Assembly: GCA_001797465.1 (NCBI GenBank)
Contig: MGPQ01000012.1
Coordinates: 323,863-387,862, forward strand
Reading direction: 5' to 3'
DNA length: 64,000 nucleotides
DNA from: Deltaproteobacteria bacterium GWB2_55_19
GTDB taxonomy: Bacteria; Desulfobacterota; GWC2-55-46
In this document: piece by piece, positions 16,919-28,726 of the stretch
Position numbering within the stretch: position 1 is the stretch's first letter
Layout: every line of letters starts with the position of its first letter
Position numbers and translations under genes: made by a program
The notes under the pieces: model-generated
What the model saw: only the letters and a program-made list of their open reading frames with translations
What the model was told of the DNA's origin: nothing
The model's database searches: none

Positions 16919-16946
16919 TCACACATCTTTCAGAGGAGTGAACCCG

Positions 16947-18872
16947 ATGCAGACGCAGGACGCGATAATCCACGGCGCGAGTCATATCACCGACCACGAC
17001 GTCTACTTTTTCAAGGAAGGCAACCACTTCAAGCTCTACAACAAGCTCGGTTCGCACTTAACCGAGGTCAACGGAGTAAAGGGCGTGCACTTCGCCGTAT
17101 GGGCCCCGAACGCCGAGGAGGTCTCGGTCATCGGCGAATTCAATTCCTGGAAGACCGATACGCACAAGCTCTCTGTAAGGGACGACTGGTCCGGGATATG
17201 GGAGGGGTTCATGCCCGGGCTCGGCGCCGGCACGCTTTACAAGTACCACATCAAATCAAGGTACCACGGCTATTGCGTCCAGAAGGGCGACCCGTTCGCT
17301 ATCCGCTGGGAGGTCCCGCCCAGGACCGCCTCGATGGTCTGGGACTTGGATTATAAGTGGAACGATCTCGATTGGATGGAGGGCCGCCTCCACCGGAATT
17401 CCCTCAAGGGCCCGATATCCATTTATGAGGTGCACATAGGCTCCTGGAGGCGCGTCCCCGAGGAGAACAACCGGCATCTCAATTACCGGGAGTTCGCCCA
17501 CCAGCTCTCTGATTACGTCAAGGAGATGGGCTTTACCCATGTTGAGCTCCTGCCTATAATGGAGCACCCGTTCTACGGCTCGTGGGGGTACCAGACGCTC
17601 GGCTACTTCGCGCCGACAAGCAGGTACGGCACGCCGCAGGACTTCATGTACCTCGTCGACCACCTCCATCAGAACGGCATAGGGGTAATCCTCGACTGGG
17701 TGCCTTCGCACTTCCCGTCAGACGAATACGGGCTCGCCTACTTCGACGGCACGCACCTCTTCGAGCACTCAGACCCGAAAAAGGGCTTCCACCCCGACTG
17801 GGGTAGCAACATATTCAACTACGGCAGGAACGAAGTGAGGTCTTTTCTCATAAGCTCTGCGATGCACTGGCTGGACAAATACCATATAGACGGCCTCCGG
17901 GTCGACGCCGTAGCCTCGATGTTATATCTCGACTATTCGAGGAAAGAGGGCGAGTGGATACCAAACGAGTACGGCGGAAGAGAGAATATCGACGCCATAA
18001 GCTTCCTCAAAAGGATGAACGAGGCGCTCTACCAGGAGTACCCGGACATACAGATGTTCGCCGAGGAGTCGACGGCCTGGCCTATGGTCTCGAAACCGAC
18101 GCACATCGGGGGCCTCGGTTTTTCCATGAAGTGGAACATGGGCTGGATGCACGACACTCTCAAGTACTTCTCCAAGGACCCCATACACAGGAAGTATTAC
18201 CACAACCAGCTCACCTTCAGCATCTGGTACGCCTTTACCGAGAACTTCCTGTTGCCGCTCTCCCACGATGAGGTCGTCCACGGAAAGGGTTCGCTCCTCG
18301 GCAAGATGTCGGGGGACGAGTGGCAGAGGTTCGCTAACCTAAGGCTCCTCTACGGGTACATGTACGGCCACCCCGGCAAAAAGCTCCTCTTCATGGGTTG
18401 CGAATGGGGGCAGGTGAAAGAATGGGCGCACGACGAGAGCCTCGAATGGCACGTCCTCCAGTACCCGAGACACCGCGGCATGCAGACGTGGGTCAAGGAC
18501 CTTAACAGGATATACAGGTCAGAGACCGCGCTCCACCAGGCTGACTTCGAGAACGCCGGGTTCGAGTGGATAGACTTCCACGACTGGGAAGACAGCGTCA
18601 TAAGCTTCATAAGAAAGGGGCGCGACGCCAATGACATCATACTTGTCGTCTGCAATCTCACGCCCGTTTTCAGGACCGAGTACCGCGTAGGCGTGCCTGT
18701 TGACGGCTACTGGAAGGAGCTCTTGAACAGCGACGCGGTAGAATACGGCGGAGGAGGCAAAGGCAACCTCGGCGGCGTCCATGCGGACCACGCAACGTCG
18801 CACAAGAGGCCGTATTCTTTACGGCTCACATTGCCGCCGCTCTCGGTCTGCTTCTTCAAAAAGAGCTCTTAG
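16947..18872 (+). CDS. glgB: 1,4-alpha-glucan branching enzyme
   Basis: This 641-residue GH13 enzyme forms alpha-1,6 branches in glycogen. An N-terminal CBM48 domain ([20 protein letters not shown]) precedes the catalytic barrel. The nucleophile Asp is in [13 protein letters not shown], the acid/base Glu in MFAEEST and the third Asp in [13 protein letters not shown]. The C-terminal beta domain is present. Length fits the shorter GlgB type lacking the first N-terminal module. I chose ATG 16947 because GAGGAG is 8 nt upstream; a longer frame to 16902 runs through the promoter. No other glycogen gene adjoins it, so other glg genes must be elsewhere. Confidence 0.95.
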   Translation: MQTQDAIIHGASHITDHDVYFFKEGNHFKLYNKLGSHLTEVNGVKGVHFAVWAPNAEEVSVIGEFNSWKTDTHKLSVRDDWSGIWEGFMPGLGAGTLYKYHIKSRYHGYCVQKGDPFAIRWEVPPRTASMVWDLDYKWNDLDWMEGRLHRNSLKGPISIYEVHIGSWRRVPEENNRHLNYREFAHQLSDYVKEMGFTHVELLPIMEHPFYGSWGYQTLGYFAPTSRYGTPQDFMYLVDHLHQNGIGVILDWVPSHFPSDEYGLAYFDGTHLFEHSDPKKGFHPDWGSNIFNYGRNEVRSFLISSAMHWLDKYHIDGLRVDAVASMLYLDYSRKEGEWIPNEYGGRENIDAISFLKRMNEALYQEYPDIQMFAEESTAWPMVSKPTHIGGLGFSMKWNMGWMHDTLKYFSKDPIHRKYYHNQLTFSIWYAFTENFLLPLSHDEVVHGKGSLLGKMSGDEWQRFANLRLLYGYMYGHPGKKLLFMGCEWGQVKEWAHDESLEWHVLQYPRHRGMQTWVKDLNRIYRSETALHQADFENAGFEWIDFHDWEDSVISFIRKGRDANDIILVVCNLTPVFRTEYRVGVPVDGYWKELLNSDAVEYGGGGKGNLGGVHADHATSHKRPYSLRLTLPPLSVCFFKKSS

Positions 18873-18978
18873 ATGGTTCATACGGACGGGACTATTTGCG
18901 GGTTCAGGTTTGTAACCTGAACCCTTTAATTCGTGACCCGATTTGCGCTTATATGGTTATTTGAGTCTTTTTGCCCAA

Positions 18979-19007
18979 GGCTTTTTTGCGCGCACCGCAA
19001 AAAAGCC
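18979..19007. terminator. Perfect 12-bp hairpin between convergent genes
   Basis: GGCTTTTTTGCG, 5-nt loop, CGCAAAAAAGCC. The A/T-rich arms give a T-run for each direction, so it can serve glgB (+) and the hydrolase gene (-) as a bidirectional terminator. Confidence 0.65.
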
Positions 19008-19051
19008 CGGCAGGGCGCAACAGGCCTTAATCTCAGCTAATATTTTTAAGG

Positions 19052-19711
19052 CTATATCCGAGCCTCTGCCGGCTTCAACCTCTCCTTAAACCAGAAAGCC
19101 GCGAGTCTTGCGACCTCCTCAAGCGCACCTGGCTCCTCGAAGAGATGAGTCGCCCCAGGTACTATGACAAGCTCCTTGTCGCACTTAAGCTTCGCGTAAG
19201 CCTTCCTGTTAAGATCAATTACAACATCGTCCCTGCCGCCGACAATAAGAAGCGTAGGCGCCTTGACCTTGGGCAGGGAGTCAAAGGCGAGGTCTGGCCT
19301 CCCGCCGCGCGAGACGACGGCGCCTATGGTCTCCCCCATGCTGACCGCGGCCTTCAAGGCCGCCGCCGCGCCGGTCGAGGCCCCGAAGTACCCGATACTC
19401 GACCCAGGCATCTCGTCCTTAAGCCAATATGTAGTTGTCTCCAGCCTGCCGGAAAGCAATTCTATATCGAACCTCGCGTCATAGTCCATGTCCTCTTCCC
19501 TCGTAAGGAGGTCCATGAGGAGCGTACCCATCCCCGACTTCCTTAAGACCTGCGCCACGAAGTTATTCCTCGGGCTGTGGCGTGAAGACCCGCTGCCATG
19601 CGCAAAAAGCACTACACCTTCCGCGCCTTCCGGCACAACGAGCGAGCCTTCGAGCCTCACCTTTCCAGCCTCTATGAAGACAATCTGCTCTGAAGAGTTT
19701 ACAAGCCTCAT
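19052..19711 (-). CDS. Alpha/beta hydrolase (dienelactone hydrolase-like)
   Basis: This 219-residue cytosolic protein has the alpha/beta hydrolase fold. An early strand and HGSGSS oxyanion motif (VVLFAHGSGSSRHS) is followed by the nucleophile elbow GYFGASTGAAAAL, the acid in LLIVGGRDDVV and the His in VPGATHLFEE, so a complete Ser-Asp-His triad is likely. No signal peptide is seen. GAGGAG precedes the ATG. Proteins of this type are often annotated as dienelactone hydrolase family, and in many genomes they are fused or adjacent to phosphoribosyltransferases, which is not the case here. Substrate unknown. Confidence 0.82.
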   Translation of the reverse strand: MRLVNSSEQIVFIEAGKVRLEGSLVVPEGAEGVVLFAHGSGSSRHSPRNNFVAQVLRKSGMGTLLMDLLTREEDMDYDARFDIELLSGRLETTTYWLKDEMPGSSIGYFGASTGAAAALKAAVSMGETIGAVVSRGGRPDLAFDSLPKVKAPTLLIVGGRDDVVIDLNRKAYAKLKCDKELVIVPGATHLFEEPGALEEVARLAAFWFKERLKPAEARI

Positions 19712-19883
19712 CGTCGGCTCCTCTTAGGGGTTGTATGAATAGAGGTCTTTATCTCTTGCCTAAGTATTGCCTTACATTCCAGCGATGTCAATGGCCCGGC
19801 TAACCATTTGTTTTTATTCTATATTTATCCATTCAAACATTCACGGCGCTCCATGCGGCGCGCCGCGCCGCCGGAGTGCGCAT

Positions 19884-19911
19884 AAAAAAAGGGCAGGGTT
19901 GTCCCCTGCCC
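19884..19911 (-). terminator. Intrinsic terminator of wrbA
   Basis: On the minus strand GGGCAGGG, 5-nt loop, CCCTGCCC is followed by seven T residues. It lies 28 bp downstream of the wrbA stop. Confidence 0.88.
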
Positions 19912-19939
19912 GATTAAGAACCATATTGTATGCAAAACT

Positions 19940-20548
19940 CTACCTGAAGAGCCTCCCTGCGATACCCGCGACGTGTTTGCCCTGGAAGCGGGCCATTGCG
20001 AGCTCGTTTTCCGACGGCGTTCTGTCTCCCGCGGGCGAGGCTATGGTCGTCGCCCCATATGGGCTTCCGCCGCTTATTTCACTCATCGTCATCTGCCTCT
20101 GCTCCGAGTACGGGAGCCCGACTATGATCATGCCGTGATGGAGAAGGGTCGTATGGAAGCTCAATATGGTAGACTCCTGCCCGCCGTGCTGTGTAGCAGT
20201 CGAGGCGAAGACGGAGCCGACCTTGCCGATTAACGCCCCCTTCATCCAGAGGCCGCCGGTAGAATCCAGAAATGCCCTCATCTGCGCGGACATGTTCCCG
20301 AAGCGCGTAGGCGTGCCGAATATGATGGCGTCGGGCTCGCTAAGATGATCGAGCGTCGCCTCAGGCACATGGGCGAAGGCCTTCTTCGCCTCGGTCGCCC
20401 TCATACTGGCGATGATATCGTCTGTGAGCGTCTCCTTTACCTGGAGCACCAAGACATCCGCCCCGGCCTCCTTCGCGCCCGCCGCTATCGCCTCGGCCAT
20501 CTTCCAGACGTGCCCGTAAACGCTGTGGAATATTACATTCACCTTCAT
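19940..20548 (-). CDS. wrbA: NAD(P)H:quinone oxidoreductase WrbA
   Basis: This 202-residue flavodoxin-like FMN protein carries out two-electron reduction of quinones. The FMN phosphate loop is in [17 protein letters not shown]; the conserved blocks [21 protein letters not shown] and [12 protein letters not shown] are present, and [11 protein letters not shown] near the C-terminus is the type IV signature. ATG 20548 follows AAAGGAGG; an upstream in-frame ATG at 20566 has no ribosome binding site. It lies 28 bp after sthA, and the pair forms a redox operon ending in the terminator at 19884-19911. Confidence 0.94.
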   Translation of the reverse strand: MKVNVIFHSVYGHVWKMAEAIAAGAKEAGADVLVLQVKETLTDDIIASMRATEAKKAFAHVPEATLDHLSEPDAIIFGTPTRFGNMSAQMRAFLDSTGGLWMKGALIGKVGSVFASTATQHGGQESTILSFHTTLLHHGMIIVGLPYSEQRQMTMSEISGGSPYGATTIASPAGDRTPSENELAMARFQGKHVAGIAGRLFR

Positions 20549-20576
20549 TTCATGCCTCCTTTGCAAATGGATTCTT

Positions 20577-21962
20577 TCAAAGTTTATTGAGGCCGTTCAG
20601 CGCGGCCTCTTTATAAGCCTCCGAGAGCGTCGGGTAATTGAAGACGACGTCCTTGAAGTAGTCTATCGGCCCGCCGAAGTTAAGCACCGCCTGGCCTATA
20701 TGGATGAGCTCTGAGGCCTTTTCCCCTATTATGTGGACCCCCAGAAGCCTCCTCGTATCCCTGTCAAAGAGGAGCTTAAGCATACCGTGGACGTCCCCTA
20801 TTATCTGCCCGCGCGCGACCTCGTGAAAGTACGCGCAACCAGTCTCGTAGGCGACTCTCTTTTCAGATAGGCTGTCCTCGGTCTCGCCTACCATCGATAT
20901 CTCAGGTATGGTGTATATCCCGAAGGGCAGGTGCCCGGCGATCGCGCAGGTAAGCCCTTCCTTTTCGAAGGCGTGGCATACGGCGCGCCTGCCCTGCTCC
21001 ATCGAGGTCGAGGCGAGCGAGGGGAACCCTATCACGTCGCCTATGGCGTATATGTGAGGGACTGCGGTCCTGAAACCGTTGTCCACCGTAAGAAGCCCCC
21101 TCGCCCCCGCCTTTATGCCTATGGCTTCCAGGTTAAGGGTATCGGTATTCCCTACCCTTCCCATTGTATAGAGGAGCTTTTCAGACAATATGAGCTTTCC
21201 GCTTTTAAGGTGCGTGGCTACCCTTTCGCCGTCTGTCGCTATCTTCACGACCTCTTCCTTGAGCCTCAAGGTCACGCCCGAGTGCCTCATCCAGTATATG
21301 AGGCTGTTTACTATCTCCTCGTCGGCGAATGCGAGGAGCCTCTCCTTCCTCTCAACGAGGTTCACCGAGACGCCGAGGGAGGCGAAGATGCAGGCGTACT
21401 CGCACCCGATTATCCCGCCGCCGACAATCGTAAGGCTCCTCGGGATGGCGTCGAGGCTCAAGATCGTGTCGCTGTCATAGACATATTCGGAATCAAAGGG
21501 TATGTCAGAGGGGCGAGAGGGTCTCGAACCCGTCGCTATTATGATAAAATCGCTTGTGATCTCCTCTCCCGCTCCGGTCCTCCCCTTAACGAGAAGCGTG
21601 TGTCCGTCGGCGAAAGAGGCGTCCCCGTAGATTATCTCGACGTTGTTCCTGTTGAACTGGTCGATTATGACCCCCATCTGCTTCCTTATGACCTCGGTCT
21701 TCTTGTACATGAGCTCGGTGAGCGTCACATCCCTTCCGAGCGTGAACTGAAAGCCGAAGACCGCCCTCTGCTTAAAGCCGGTTAAGAAGAGCGCGGTCTC
21801 GCGTAGCGTCTTCGACGGCAGAGTCCCGGTGTGGAGGCCCGCGCCGCCGATGTAGGGGGACCGCTCGACTATCGCGACCTTTTTGCCGAGCTTGGCCGCC
21901 TGTATCGCCGCCTTCTGGCCGCCGGGGCCAGAGCCTATGACAAGGCAATCGTATCTCTTCAT
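20577..21962 (-). CDS. sthA: Soluble pyridine nucleotide transhydrogenase (Si-specific NAD(P)+ transhydrogenase)
   Basis: This 461-residue FAD flavoprotein of the disulfide-reductase fold transfers hydride between NADPH and NAD+. The FAD-binding motif is [19 protein letters not shown] and the NAD(P) motif [20 protein letters not shown]. Where dihydrolipoamide dehydrogenases have the redox CxxxxC, this protein reads [14 protein letters not shown]. Absence of the redox cysteines with retention of the TxPSKxLRE motif is the SthA hallmark. ATG 21962 is preceded by AAGAGG; a longer frame to 22004 has no support. It is co-transcribed with wrbA. Confidence 0.93.
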   Translation of the reverse strand: MKRYDCLVIGSGPGGQKAAIQAAKLGKKVAIVERSPYIGGAGLHTGTLPSKTLRETALFLTGFKQRAVFGFQFTLGRDVTLTELMYKKTEVIRKQMGVIIDQFNRNNVEIIYGDASFADGHTLLVKGRTGAGEEITSDFIIIATGSRPSRPSDIPFDSEYVYDSDTILSLDAIPRSLTIVGGGIIGCEYACIFASLGVSVNLVERKERLLAFADEEIVNSLIYWMRHSGVTLRLKEEVVKIATDGERVATHLKSGKLILSEKLLYTMGRVGNTDTLNLEAIGIKAGARGLLTVDNGFRTAVPHIYAIGDVIGFPSLASTSMEQGRRAVCHAFEKEGLTCAIAGHLPFGIYTIPEISMVGETEDSLSEKRVAYETGCAYFHEVARGQIIGDVHGMLKLLFDRDTRRLLGVHIIGEKASELIHIGQAVLNFGGPIDYFKDVVFNYPTLSEAYKEAALNGLNKL

Positions 21963-22055
21963 AAAGCCTCTTGCGGGAGATTCATTGATTAAAACAACAT
22001 GCATAAAATATCTGACGGATTATATCCTCATCCGCCGGATTTGCAACCTGACGGC

Positions 22056-23672
22056 TTATTCCCTCTCTTTTTCAAGGATAGGATATGCCGCGTTGGAGAT
22101 GTAGGAGTTTATCCTCTTGAGGTTCGTGAGGACATCCAGGTGTATGGCGCTCGTGTCGATAGATTCCTTGAGCCCCAAGTGGAGCCTGTTTATGTGGGCC
22201 TGCCGGAGCTCCCTTTCGAGCTCGGATATCTTCGCCTTGTGGCTCAAAAGCTTCCTCGCAAGCTCCCCGTCGCCCCCGGCGAACGCCGCTACCCCTGTCT
22301 CGAAGTTCTCCATGACCTTCTGGTGGAGGAGGCGTATCTCGTCCATCCCTTCCTTCGAGAAAGAGAGCCCACCCTTTATCTTTTTACGGGCGAGGTCCAT
22401 GATGTTCTTATCTATCACGTCGCCTATGTTCTCGATGTTGTCGGAGAAGAGCATTATCTCGAGCTCCCTCCTCGCCTGCTCATCCGAGAGGCTCTCTTTG
22501 GAGAGCTTTGTGAGATAAAGCTTCACCTCCCTGTCAAGGAGGTCGACGTCGTCGTCCCTCTCTTCGATCGACTCAAGGAGGTCGAGGTCATTCCTCTCGA
22601 ACACCTCAATGGATTTTTTGAGCATCTCGCCGACTATGTCGGAGGCCCGCAGAGCCTCCCTCGATGCCTGTACGAGCGCGAGCGTGGGTGAAGCGAGGAC
22701 CATTGGGTCAAGGTACTTGGGCCCGAACCGTTTATGCTCCTCCCTCTCGGGAAGGAGTATCTTTATGAAGTCGGTGAAAGGCCCGGTGAAGGGGAGGAAT
22801 AAGAGCGCGATGGCGATATTAAAAAAGGTGTGCGCGTTCGCTATCTGTCTGGCGAGATCCGGCGTGGAAAGGCCGACGAGGTCTGTGAATACACCAAGGA
22901 AGGGTATCACTATGACGACCCCCAGCACCTTGAAAAGGATATGGGCTATCGCGACCCTTCTGGCGTCGATGTTAGCCCCGAAGGACGAGACTATGGCGCT
23001 CACGCTCGTGCCGATGTTCGCCCCCAATACTATCGGCATGGCGGAGTCCAGCGTCAATAACCCGGCGTGCGCGAACGTGATGGCAAGACCGAGGGTCGCG
23101 GCGCTCGAATGGAGGAGGGCCGTTAAGAGCGCGGTCACTATTATCCCGGCGAAGGGGTCCCGGCTAAGGCTTAAGAGTATCTCGGTCCAGAGGGGGTTTC
23201 TGGCTATAGGTTCGAAGGTCTCGGTGAGGGTCTTTAGCGCGAAAAACACGAACCCGAAGCCGAGTATCGCCTGCCCCAGGTCCTTTGCCGGGCCGCGCCT
23301 GCCGATATACTTCATGAGTATGCCGACGCCGATTACTGCTATCGCGTAGTCGTAGACCCTGAAGGCGATTATCTGGACTGTAAGGGTCGTGCCGATGTCG
23401 GCGCCGAGAATGACGCCCATCGTCTCTCCAAGACCGAGCAGGCCTGAGCCGACGAAGCCGACGAGCATGACGGTTGTAGCGCTCGATGACTGCAAGAGCG
23501 CGGTTATAGCCGCGCCTGCGCCGAGACTTTTAAAGCGGTTGGAGGTGGCTGTAATGAGAAAACTGCGGAGGCGCGCTCCCGCGGCCCTCTGAAGGCCCTC
23601 GCCCGCAAGCCTCATCCCGTAGAGGATGAGCATAACTCCGCCGAAGAGACTTAATATTGATAAGGTGGACAT
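22056..23672 (-). CDS. Na+/phosphate cotransporter family protein with PhoU-like domain
   Basis: This 538-residue membrane protein has two internally repeated Na/Pi cotransporter units. The first carries LLQSSSATTVMLVGFVGSG (about 60-80) and GADIGTTLTVQ; the second LLHSSAATLGLA and GANIGTSVSA, i.e. the QSSS-like motifs of the NptA/YjbB family. About eight hydrophobic segments occupy residues 1-310. A C-terminal helical PhoU-like domain follows from about residue 330. It probably moves phosphate across the inner membrane, by analogy with YjbB as an exporter. No pho genes adjoin it. Confidence 0.9.
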   Translation of the reverse strand: MSTLSILSLFGGVMLILYGMRLAGEGLQRAAGARLRSFLITATSNRFKSLGAGAAITALLQSSSATTVMLVGFVGSGLLGLGETMGVILGADIGTTLTVQIIAFRVYDYAIAVIGVGILMKYIGRRGPAKDLGQAILGFGFVFFALKTLTETFEPIARNPLWTEILLSLSRDPFAGIIVTALLTALLHSSAATLGLAITFAHAGLLTLDSAMPIVLGANIGTSVSAIVSSFGANIDARRVAIAHILFKVLGVVIVIPFLGVFTDLVGLSTPDLARQIANAHTFFNIAIALLFLPFTGPFTDFIKILLPEREEHKRFGPKYLDPMVLASPTLALVQASREALRASDIVGEMLKKSIEVFERNDLDLLESIEERDDDVDLLDREVKLYLTKLSKESLSDEQARRELEIMLFSDNIENIGDVIDKNIMDLARKKIKGGLSFSKEGMDEIRLLHQKVMENFETGVAAFAGGDGELARKLLSHKAKISELERELRQAHINRLHLGLKESIDTSAIHLDVLTNLKRINSYISNAAYPILEKERE

Positions 23673-23834
23673 GGCCCCCGGTATGTATTTCGGCGGAATC
23701 CCGCGCTCTTATAAGGAAAAACATGCGGCAAATCAATGATATCCCTTGTGCCGGGTTTCCGCAAGGGATTCCTTGCGTTCTCGTTGGCCCTGCGCGCGGT
23801 TCCTGCCGTTTTTTTCAGGGCCGCGCGTTTTGCC

Positions 23835-23862
23835 TTGCATTTTTCAGCTTCAAAAGTATAAT
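23835..23862 (+). promoter_or_regulatory. Sigma-70-type promoter for enolase
   Basis: TTGCAT, 16-bp spacer, then a perfect TATAAT. It lies 66 bp before the eno ATG, leaving a leader of about 60 nt that contains GAGGAGGG. Confidence 0.65.
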
Positions 23863-23865
23863 TAA

Positions 23866-25209
<1,344 letters not shown>

Positions 25210-25223
25210 AAACTAATTAAATC

Positions 25224-25256
25224 AGCAGGTTGCCCTCCGGAGGAGGGCAACCTGCT
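25224..25256 (+). terminator. Terminator hairpin after enolase
   Basis: A perfect 15-bp inverted repeat (AGCAGGTTGCCCTCC and its complement) with a 3-nt loop starts 15 bp after the eno stop. There is no T-run on the plus strand, so it may end transcription inefficiently or protect the mRNA 3' end. Confidence 0.6.
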
Positions 25257-25430
25257 CTCCTCACCTGTTGATTAAGAGAGTCCTTTTGTGATATACTTCT
25301 TTATCCATGCGACGAGATAATCCCATACCTTATACCCAGGCCTTTTCCAATAAACTTTCAATTTTAAATCACATTATAAATTTTAGGGTGCGCACGGGTA
25401 TTTAGCCCGCGCCCTGGAGGACTGGTATCT

Positions 25431-26768
25431 TTGGAAGGCCTTATATTCGAGGTTATAATCATTGTTGTTTTAATACTCCTGAACGGCTTTTTCTCAGGCG
25501 CAGAGATTGCGATAATCTCCGCCAAGAGGTCGGCGCTTGAAAAACTCGCAAAAGACGGCAACATCTCCGCCGGGGTCGTAAACCGGATGAAGGACGACCC
25601 GGACAGGTTTCTCGCGACCGTCCAGGTGGGCGTAACCGTCGTAAGCACGCTCGCCTCTGTCATAGGCGGCTACACCGCGGCCTATCACTTAAAACCCGTC
25701 TTCGCGGCTATTCCCTTCGGGCCGTTGCAGGAGTTCTCGGAGTTCGTATCACTCGGCGTCGTGGTCGTAGTGATATCGTACGCGACCCTCGTAATCGGCG
25801 AGCTCGTGCCGAAGTCTTTGGCGCTGCGCTACGCCGAGAGGATAGCCTGCTTTTCCGCGCGCCCCCTGCACCTCTTGTCGCGATTCTCGTCCTTCTTCAT
25901 AAAGTTACTCACGGCCTCGAACAGGGGGGTACTGAAGCTCCTTAACGTAAAGGAGCCGGACAAACGGGTATTTATCTCGGAAGAGGAGATAAAGTTCTTC
26001 ATACAGGAAGGCAGGGAGACAGGCATATTCGAGGAGACCGAGGCCGACCTCCTCCACGGCGTATTCGAGTTCGCCGACACGACCGTAAAGGAAGTCATGG
26101 TCCCGAAACACAAGTTCAGCGCGATTGAGGTGAACATGCCTCCGGAGCAGGCGTTGAAGTACATCTCGGAGACGGGGTTTTCGAGGTACCCGGTCTACAT
26201 GGAGACGCTTGAGCGGGTAGTGGGCATCCTCTACAACAAGGACCTCTTCAGGGCAATGGAGCAGGGCAGGCCCATAGTGCTAAAGGACCTCCTGCGCACC
26301 CCGTACTTTGTCCCTAACTCGATCATGATAAGCAGGTTGCTCCGCGAGATGCAGAGGCGGAAAGTCCACATGGCCGTCGTCGTTGACGAGCACGGCGACG
26401 TAGACGGGCTCGTGACTATCGAAGACATATTGGAAGAGATAGTCGGAGAGATAGAGGACGAGTACGATATCGACAAGGGCGGGCTTGTGGAGAAGCTACG
26501 CGACGGCACGATGGTCATAGACGCCTCGGCCTCCATCAGGGACCTCGAGGACCTCGGCGTCGTAATAGACGAGGAGACCGAGGAGGAGTACCACACGCTC
26601 GCTGGGTTCATGCTCGCGAAACTCCAGAGGATACCGAGGGGCGGCGAATTCGTCATCTACCAGGGCCAGAGGTTCACGATAGTGGACGTGGAGCTGAACC
26701 GCATAATCAAGGTCAAGGTCGAGTCGTTGGAAAGCCCAAAGAAGACGACGACCATAGCGACGGCATAG
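25431..26768 (+). CDS. HlyC/CorC family membrane protein (CNNM-CBS-CorC)
   Basis: This 445-residue protein has a CNNM (DUF21) domain with four hydrophobic segments (1-170, containing SGAEIAIISAKRSALE and the membrane-border block LVIGELVPKSLALRYAE). Two CBS domains follow (about 205-330; FSRYPVYMETLERVVGILY and HMAVVVDEHGDVDGLVTIEDILEEIVGEI), then a C-terminal CorC_HlyC domain (about 350-430). Relatives act in Mg2+ or Co2+ efflux; the older 'hemolysin' label is probably misleading. The start is most likely TTG at 25431 with GGAGG 10 nt upstream. Confidence 0.9.
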   Translation: MEGLIFEVIIIVVLILLNGFFSGAEIAIISAKRSALEKLAKDGNISAGVVNRMKDDPDRFLATVQVGVTVVSTLASVIGGYTAAYHLKPVFAAIPFGPLQEFSEFVSLGVVVVVISYATLVIGELVPKSLALRYAERIACFSARPLHLLSRFSSFFIKLLTASNRGVLKLLNVKEPDKRVFISEEEIKFFIQEGRETGIFEETEADLLHGVFEFADTTVKEVMVPKHKFSAIEVNMPPEQALKYISETGFSRYPVYMETLERVVGILYNKDLFRAMEQGRPIVLKDLLRTPYFVPNSIMISRLLREMQRRKVHMAVVVDEHGDVDGLVTIEDILEEIVGEIEDEYDIDKGGLVEKLRDGTMVIDASASIRDLEDLGVVIDEETEEEYHTLAGFMLAKLQRIPRGGEFVIYQGQRFTIVDVELNRIIKVKVESLESPKKTTTIATA

Positions 26769-26846
26769 ACGATTGAGCGATGGCGCTTTTGAACGCGCGG
26801 CATAGATGAACGAAGCGTAAGGGATGAAGAGTCGAGGAATGCGTCC

Positions 26847-28586
26847 CTACCCCTTCTTAAGGAACCTCATCAGTCCCTTCAAGGGCATCGTGTTTATCAC
26901 GTCCTTCTTCTCTATCCACCCCCTTCTCGCCGTGTGTATGCCGTAGACGATATTCTGAAGATGGTTTATCGAGTGGGCGTCGGTGGAAATGGCGATCTTG
27001 ACGCCCTTGTCCTTTGCGAGCCGCAAATGCATGTCGTTAAGGTCGAGCCTCTCCGGACAGGAGTTGAGTTCAAGGGCGACATTGTGTTTTTTCGCCTCAT
27101 CCATTACGGCGGCCATGTCGACCTCATACGGCGGCCTCTCTCCTAAGAGCCTCCCGGTCGGGTGGGCGACGATGTTCACGAGGCCGGTTTGAATAGCCTT
27201 TATAATCCTCGCGGTCATCTCCTCCTTCTTCATCCCGAAGCCTGAATGGACGGCCGCTACGACGCAGTCGAGGGCGCAAAGCACCTTTTCCGAATGGTCG
27301 AGCGTCCCGTCCGCCCTTATGTCGACCTCGCTCCCCTTTAAGACCCTGAACCGTTCGCCTTTCTTCTGAAGGCGTCTGTTGAAGTCATCGACATACGCCA
27401 TCTGCGCGAGTATTCGCGCCTCGTCGAGCCCGTGGGCTATGACTACGGCCTTAGAGTGGTCGGTTACGGCGATATACTCGTAGCCCATCTTTATAGCCCC
27501 CTCTGCCATAGCCTCAAGAGTAAAGCCGCCGTCGCTCTCATTTGTGTGGACATGGAGGTCGCCTTTAATGTCCTCTGTTTTCAATTGTACAGGGAGCCTC
27601 CCTGCTTCCGCGGCCTCTATCTCGCCCCTCATCTCCCGGAGTTCCGGCGGGATCCACGGCAGCCCAACGGCCTTATAGACCTCCTCTTCGTTACTTCCCG
27701 CGACCCGCTTGCCGGTCGCGGAATCGAATACCCCGTACTCGCTTACCTTGAGCCCCATCCTCTTTGCCCTGTCGCGGATGGCGACGTTATGCGCCTTCGA
27801 CCCTGTAAAATACTGCAGAGCCGCGCCGAAGGACTGTCTATCCAGCGCGCGGAGATCAACCTGAAGGCCTGACTTAAGCACCACCGTCGACTTTGTCTCG
27901 CCTTTCGCGAGCACGTCCCGTATCTCCGGGTGCGAGAGAAACCTCTCCATCACCGCCTTCGGGTCCCTGCAGGTAGCGAGTATATCGAGGTCTCCGACCT
28001 CCTCCTTCCACCTCCGCAGGCTCCCTGACAAGACAATCTCGTATACGCCGGGTACGGTCTTTATATAGTCGCTGAATACCTCTCCGTAGCGGAGGGAGGT
28101 AGATATCTTCCACTTGCCCGATATCAATCTCAGTGCCTCTATCCCCTTCAGTATTTTTCTCTCGGTGACTTCCCCGAAGCCGGGGAGGTCACGTATCCGC
28201 TCTTCCCTTGCCGCCTTCTCAAGCTCGTCAATCGATGATATGCCGAGCTCCTTATGGAGCATAGCCGCCTTCTTTGGGCCGAGTGACGCGACCCTTATCA
28301 TCTCCAGCACCCCGGCCGGTATCTCCCTCAGGAGCTCGTCGTGAAAGGCGCAAGAGCCGGTTGTGAGCATCTCGACGACCTTTGAGCGGGTCGATTCCCC
28401 TATGCCGGGTATGTGTTTCAGGCCTTCCACGCCGTTTTTCCCATAGAGCGAGCGAAGCGGATCTTCGAGGCCGTCAATAATTAACGCGGCGTTCCTGTAT
28501 GAGCGGACCCTGAATAAATCCCCGCCCTTTATCTCAAGGAGGTCGGCTATCTCATGGAACACGCGCGCTATCTCAGGGTTCTCCAC
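26847..28586 (-). CDS. polX: DNA polymerase/3'-5' exonuclease PolX
   Basis: This 579-residue family X DNA polymerase with a C-terminal PHP domain is a base-excision repair enzyme. N-terminal helix-hairpin-helix repeats ([23 protein letters not shown]) precede the nucleotidyltransferase palm with [17 protein letters not shown] (the Asp-x-Asp pair) and the third Asp in GLQVDLRAL. The PHP domain from about residue 335 has [10 protein letters not shown], later histidines ([16 protein letters not shown]) and STDAHS, all expected for the exonuclease metal site. It starts with GTG, preceded by GGGAGAGG. Confidence 0.95.
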   Translation of the reverse strand: MENPEIARVFHEIADLLEIKGGDLFRVRSYRNAALIIDGLEDPLRSLYGKNGVEGLKHIPGIGESTRSKVVEMLTTGSCAFHDELLREIPAGVLEMIRVASLGPKKAAMLHKELGISSIDELEKAAREERIRDLPGFGEVTERKILKGIEALRLISGKWKISTSLRYGEVFSDYIKTVPGVYEIVLSGSLRRWKEEVGDLDILATCRDPKAVMERFLSHPEIRDVLAKGETKSTVVLKSGLQVDLRALDRQSFGAALQYFTGSKAHNVAIRDRAKRMGLKVSEYGVFDSATGKRVAGSNEEEVYKAVGLPWIPPELREMRGEIEAAEAGRLPVQLKTEDIKGDLHVHTNESDGGFTLEAMAEGAIKMGYEYIAVTDHSKAVVIAHGLDEARILAQMAYVDDFNRRLQKKGERFRVLKGSEVDIRADGTLDHSEKVLCALDCVVAAVHSGFGMKKEEMTARIIKAIQTGLVNIVAHPTGRLLGERPPYEVDMAAVMDEAKKHNVALELNSCPERLDLNDMHLRLAKDKGVKIAISTDAHSINHLQNIVYGIHTARRGWIEKKDVINTMPLKGLMRFLKKG

Positions 28587-28661
28587 GGCCTCTCCCTTTC
28601 CTTTGCAGTTTTCATGCTTTAATTATATAATAAACGGGTTTTTCCGTCTCCTGCGAAAAGG

Positions 28662-28691
28662 TTGACATCGCACCCGGTAATTACATACACT
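28662..28691 (+). promoter_or_regulatory. Sigma-70-type promoter for murI
   Basis: A perfect TTGACA, 18-bp spacer and TACACT. It lies 35 bp before the murI start, in the divergent gap with polX. Confidence 0.55.
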
Positions 28692-28726
28692 CAAGTATTG
28701 CAAAAGTCCACTCGGATCACTTCAAG

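Noticed and set aside
16902-16946. Longer N-terminus for GlgB
   Set aside because: The extra 15 residues are translated from the promoter/leader, and the ribosome binding site fits the ATG at 16947.
19712-19883. Possible RNA gene in the gap between the hydrolase gene and wrbA
   Set aside because: Apart from a GC-palindromic stretch (GCGGCGCGCCGC near 19855) I see no tRNA cloverleaf or known RNA pattern.
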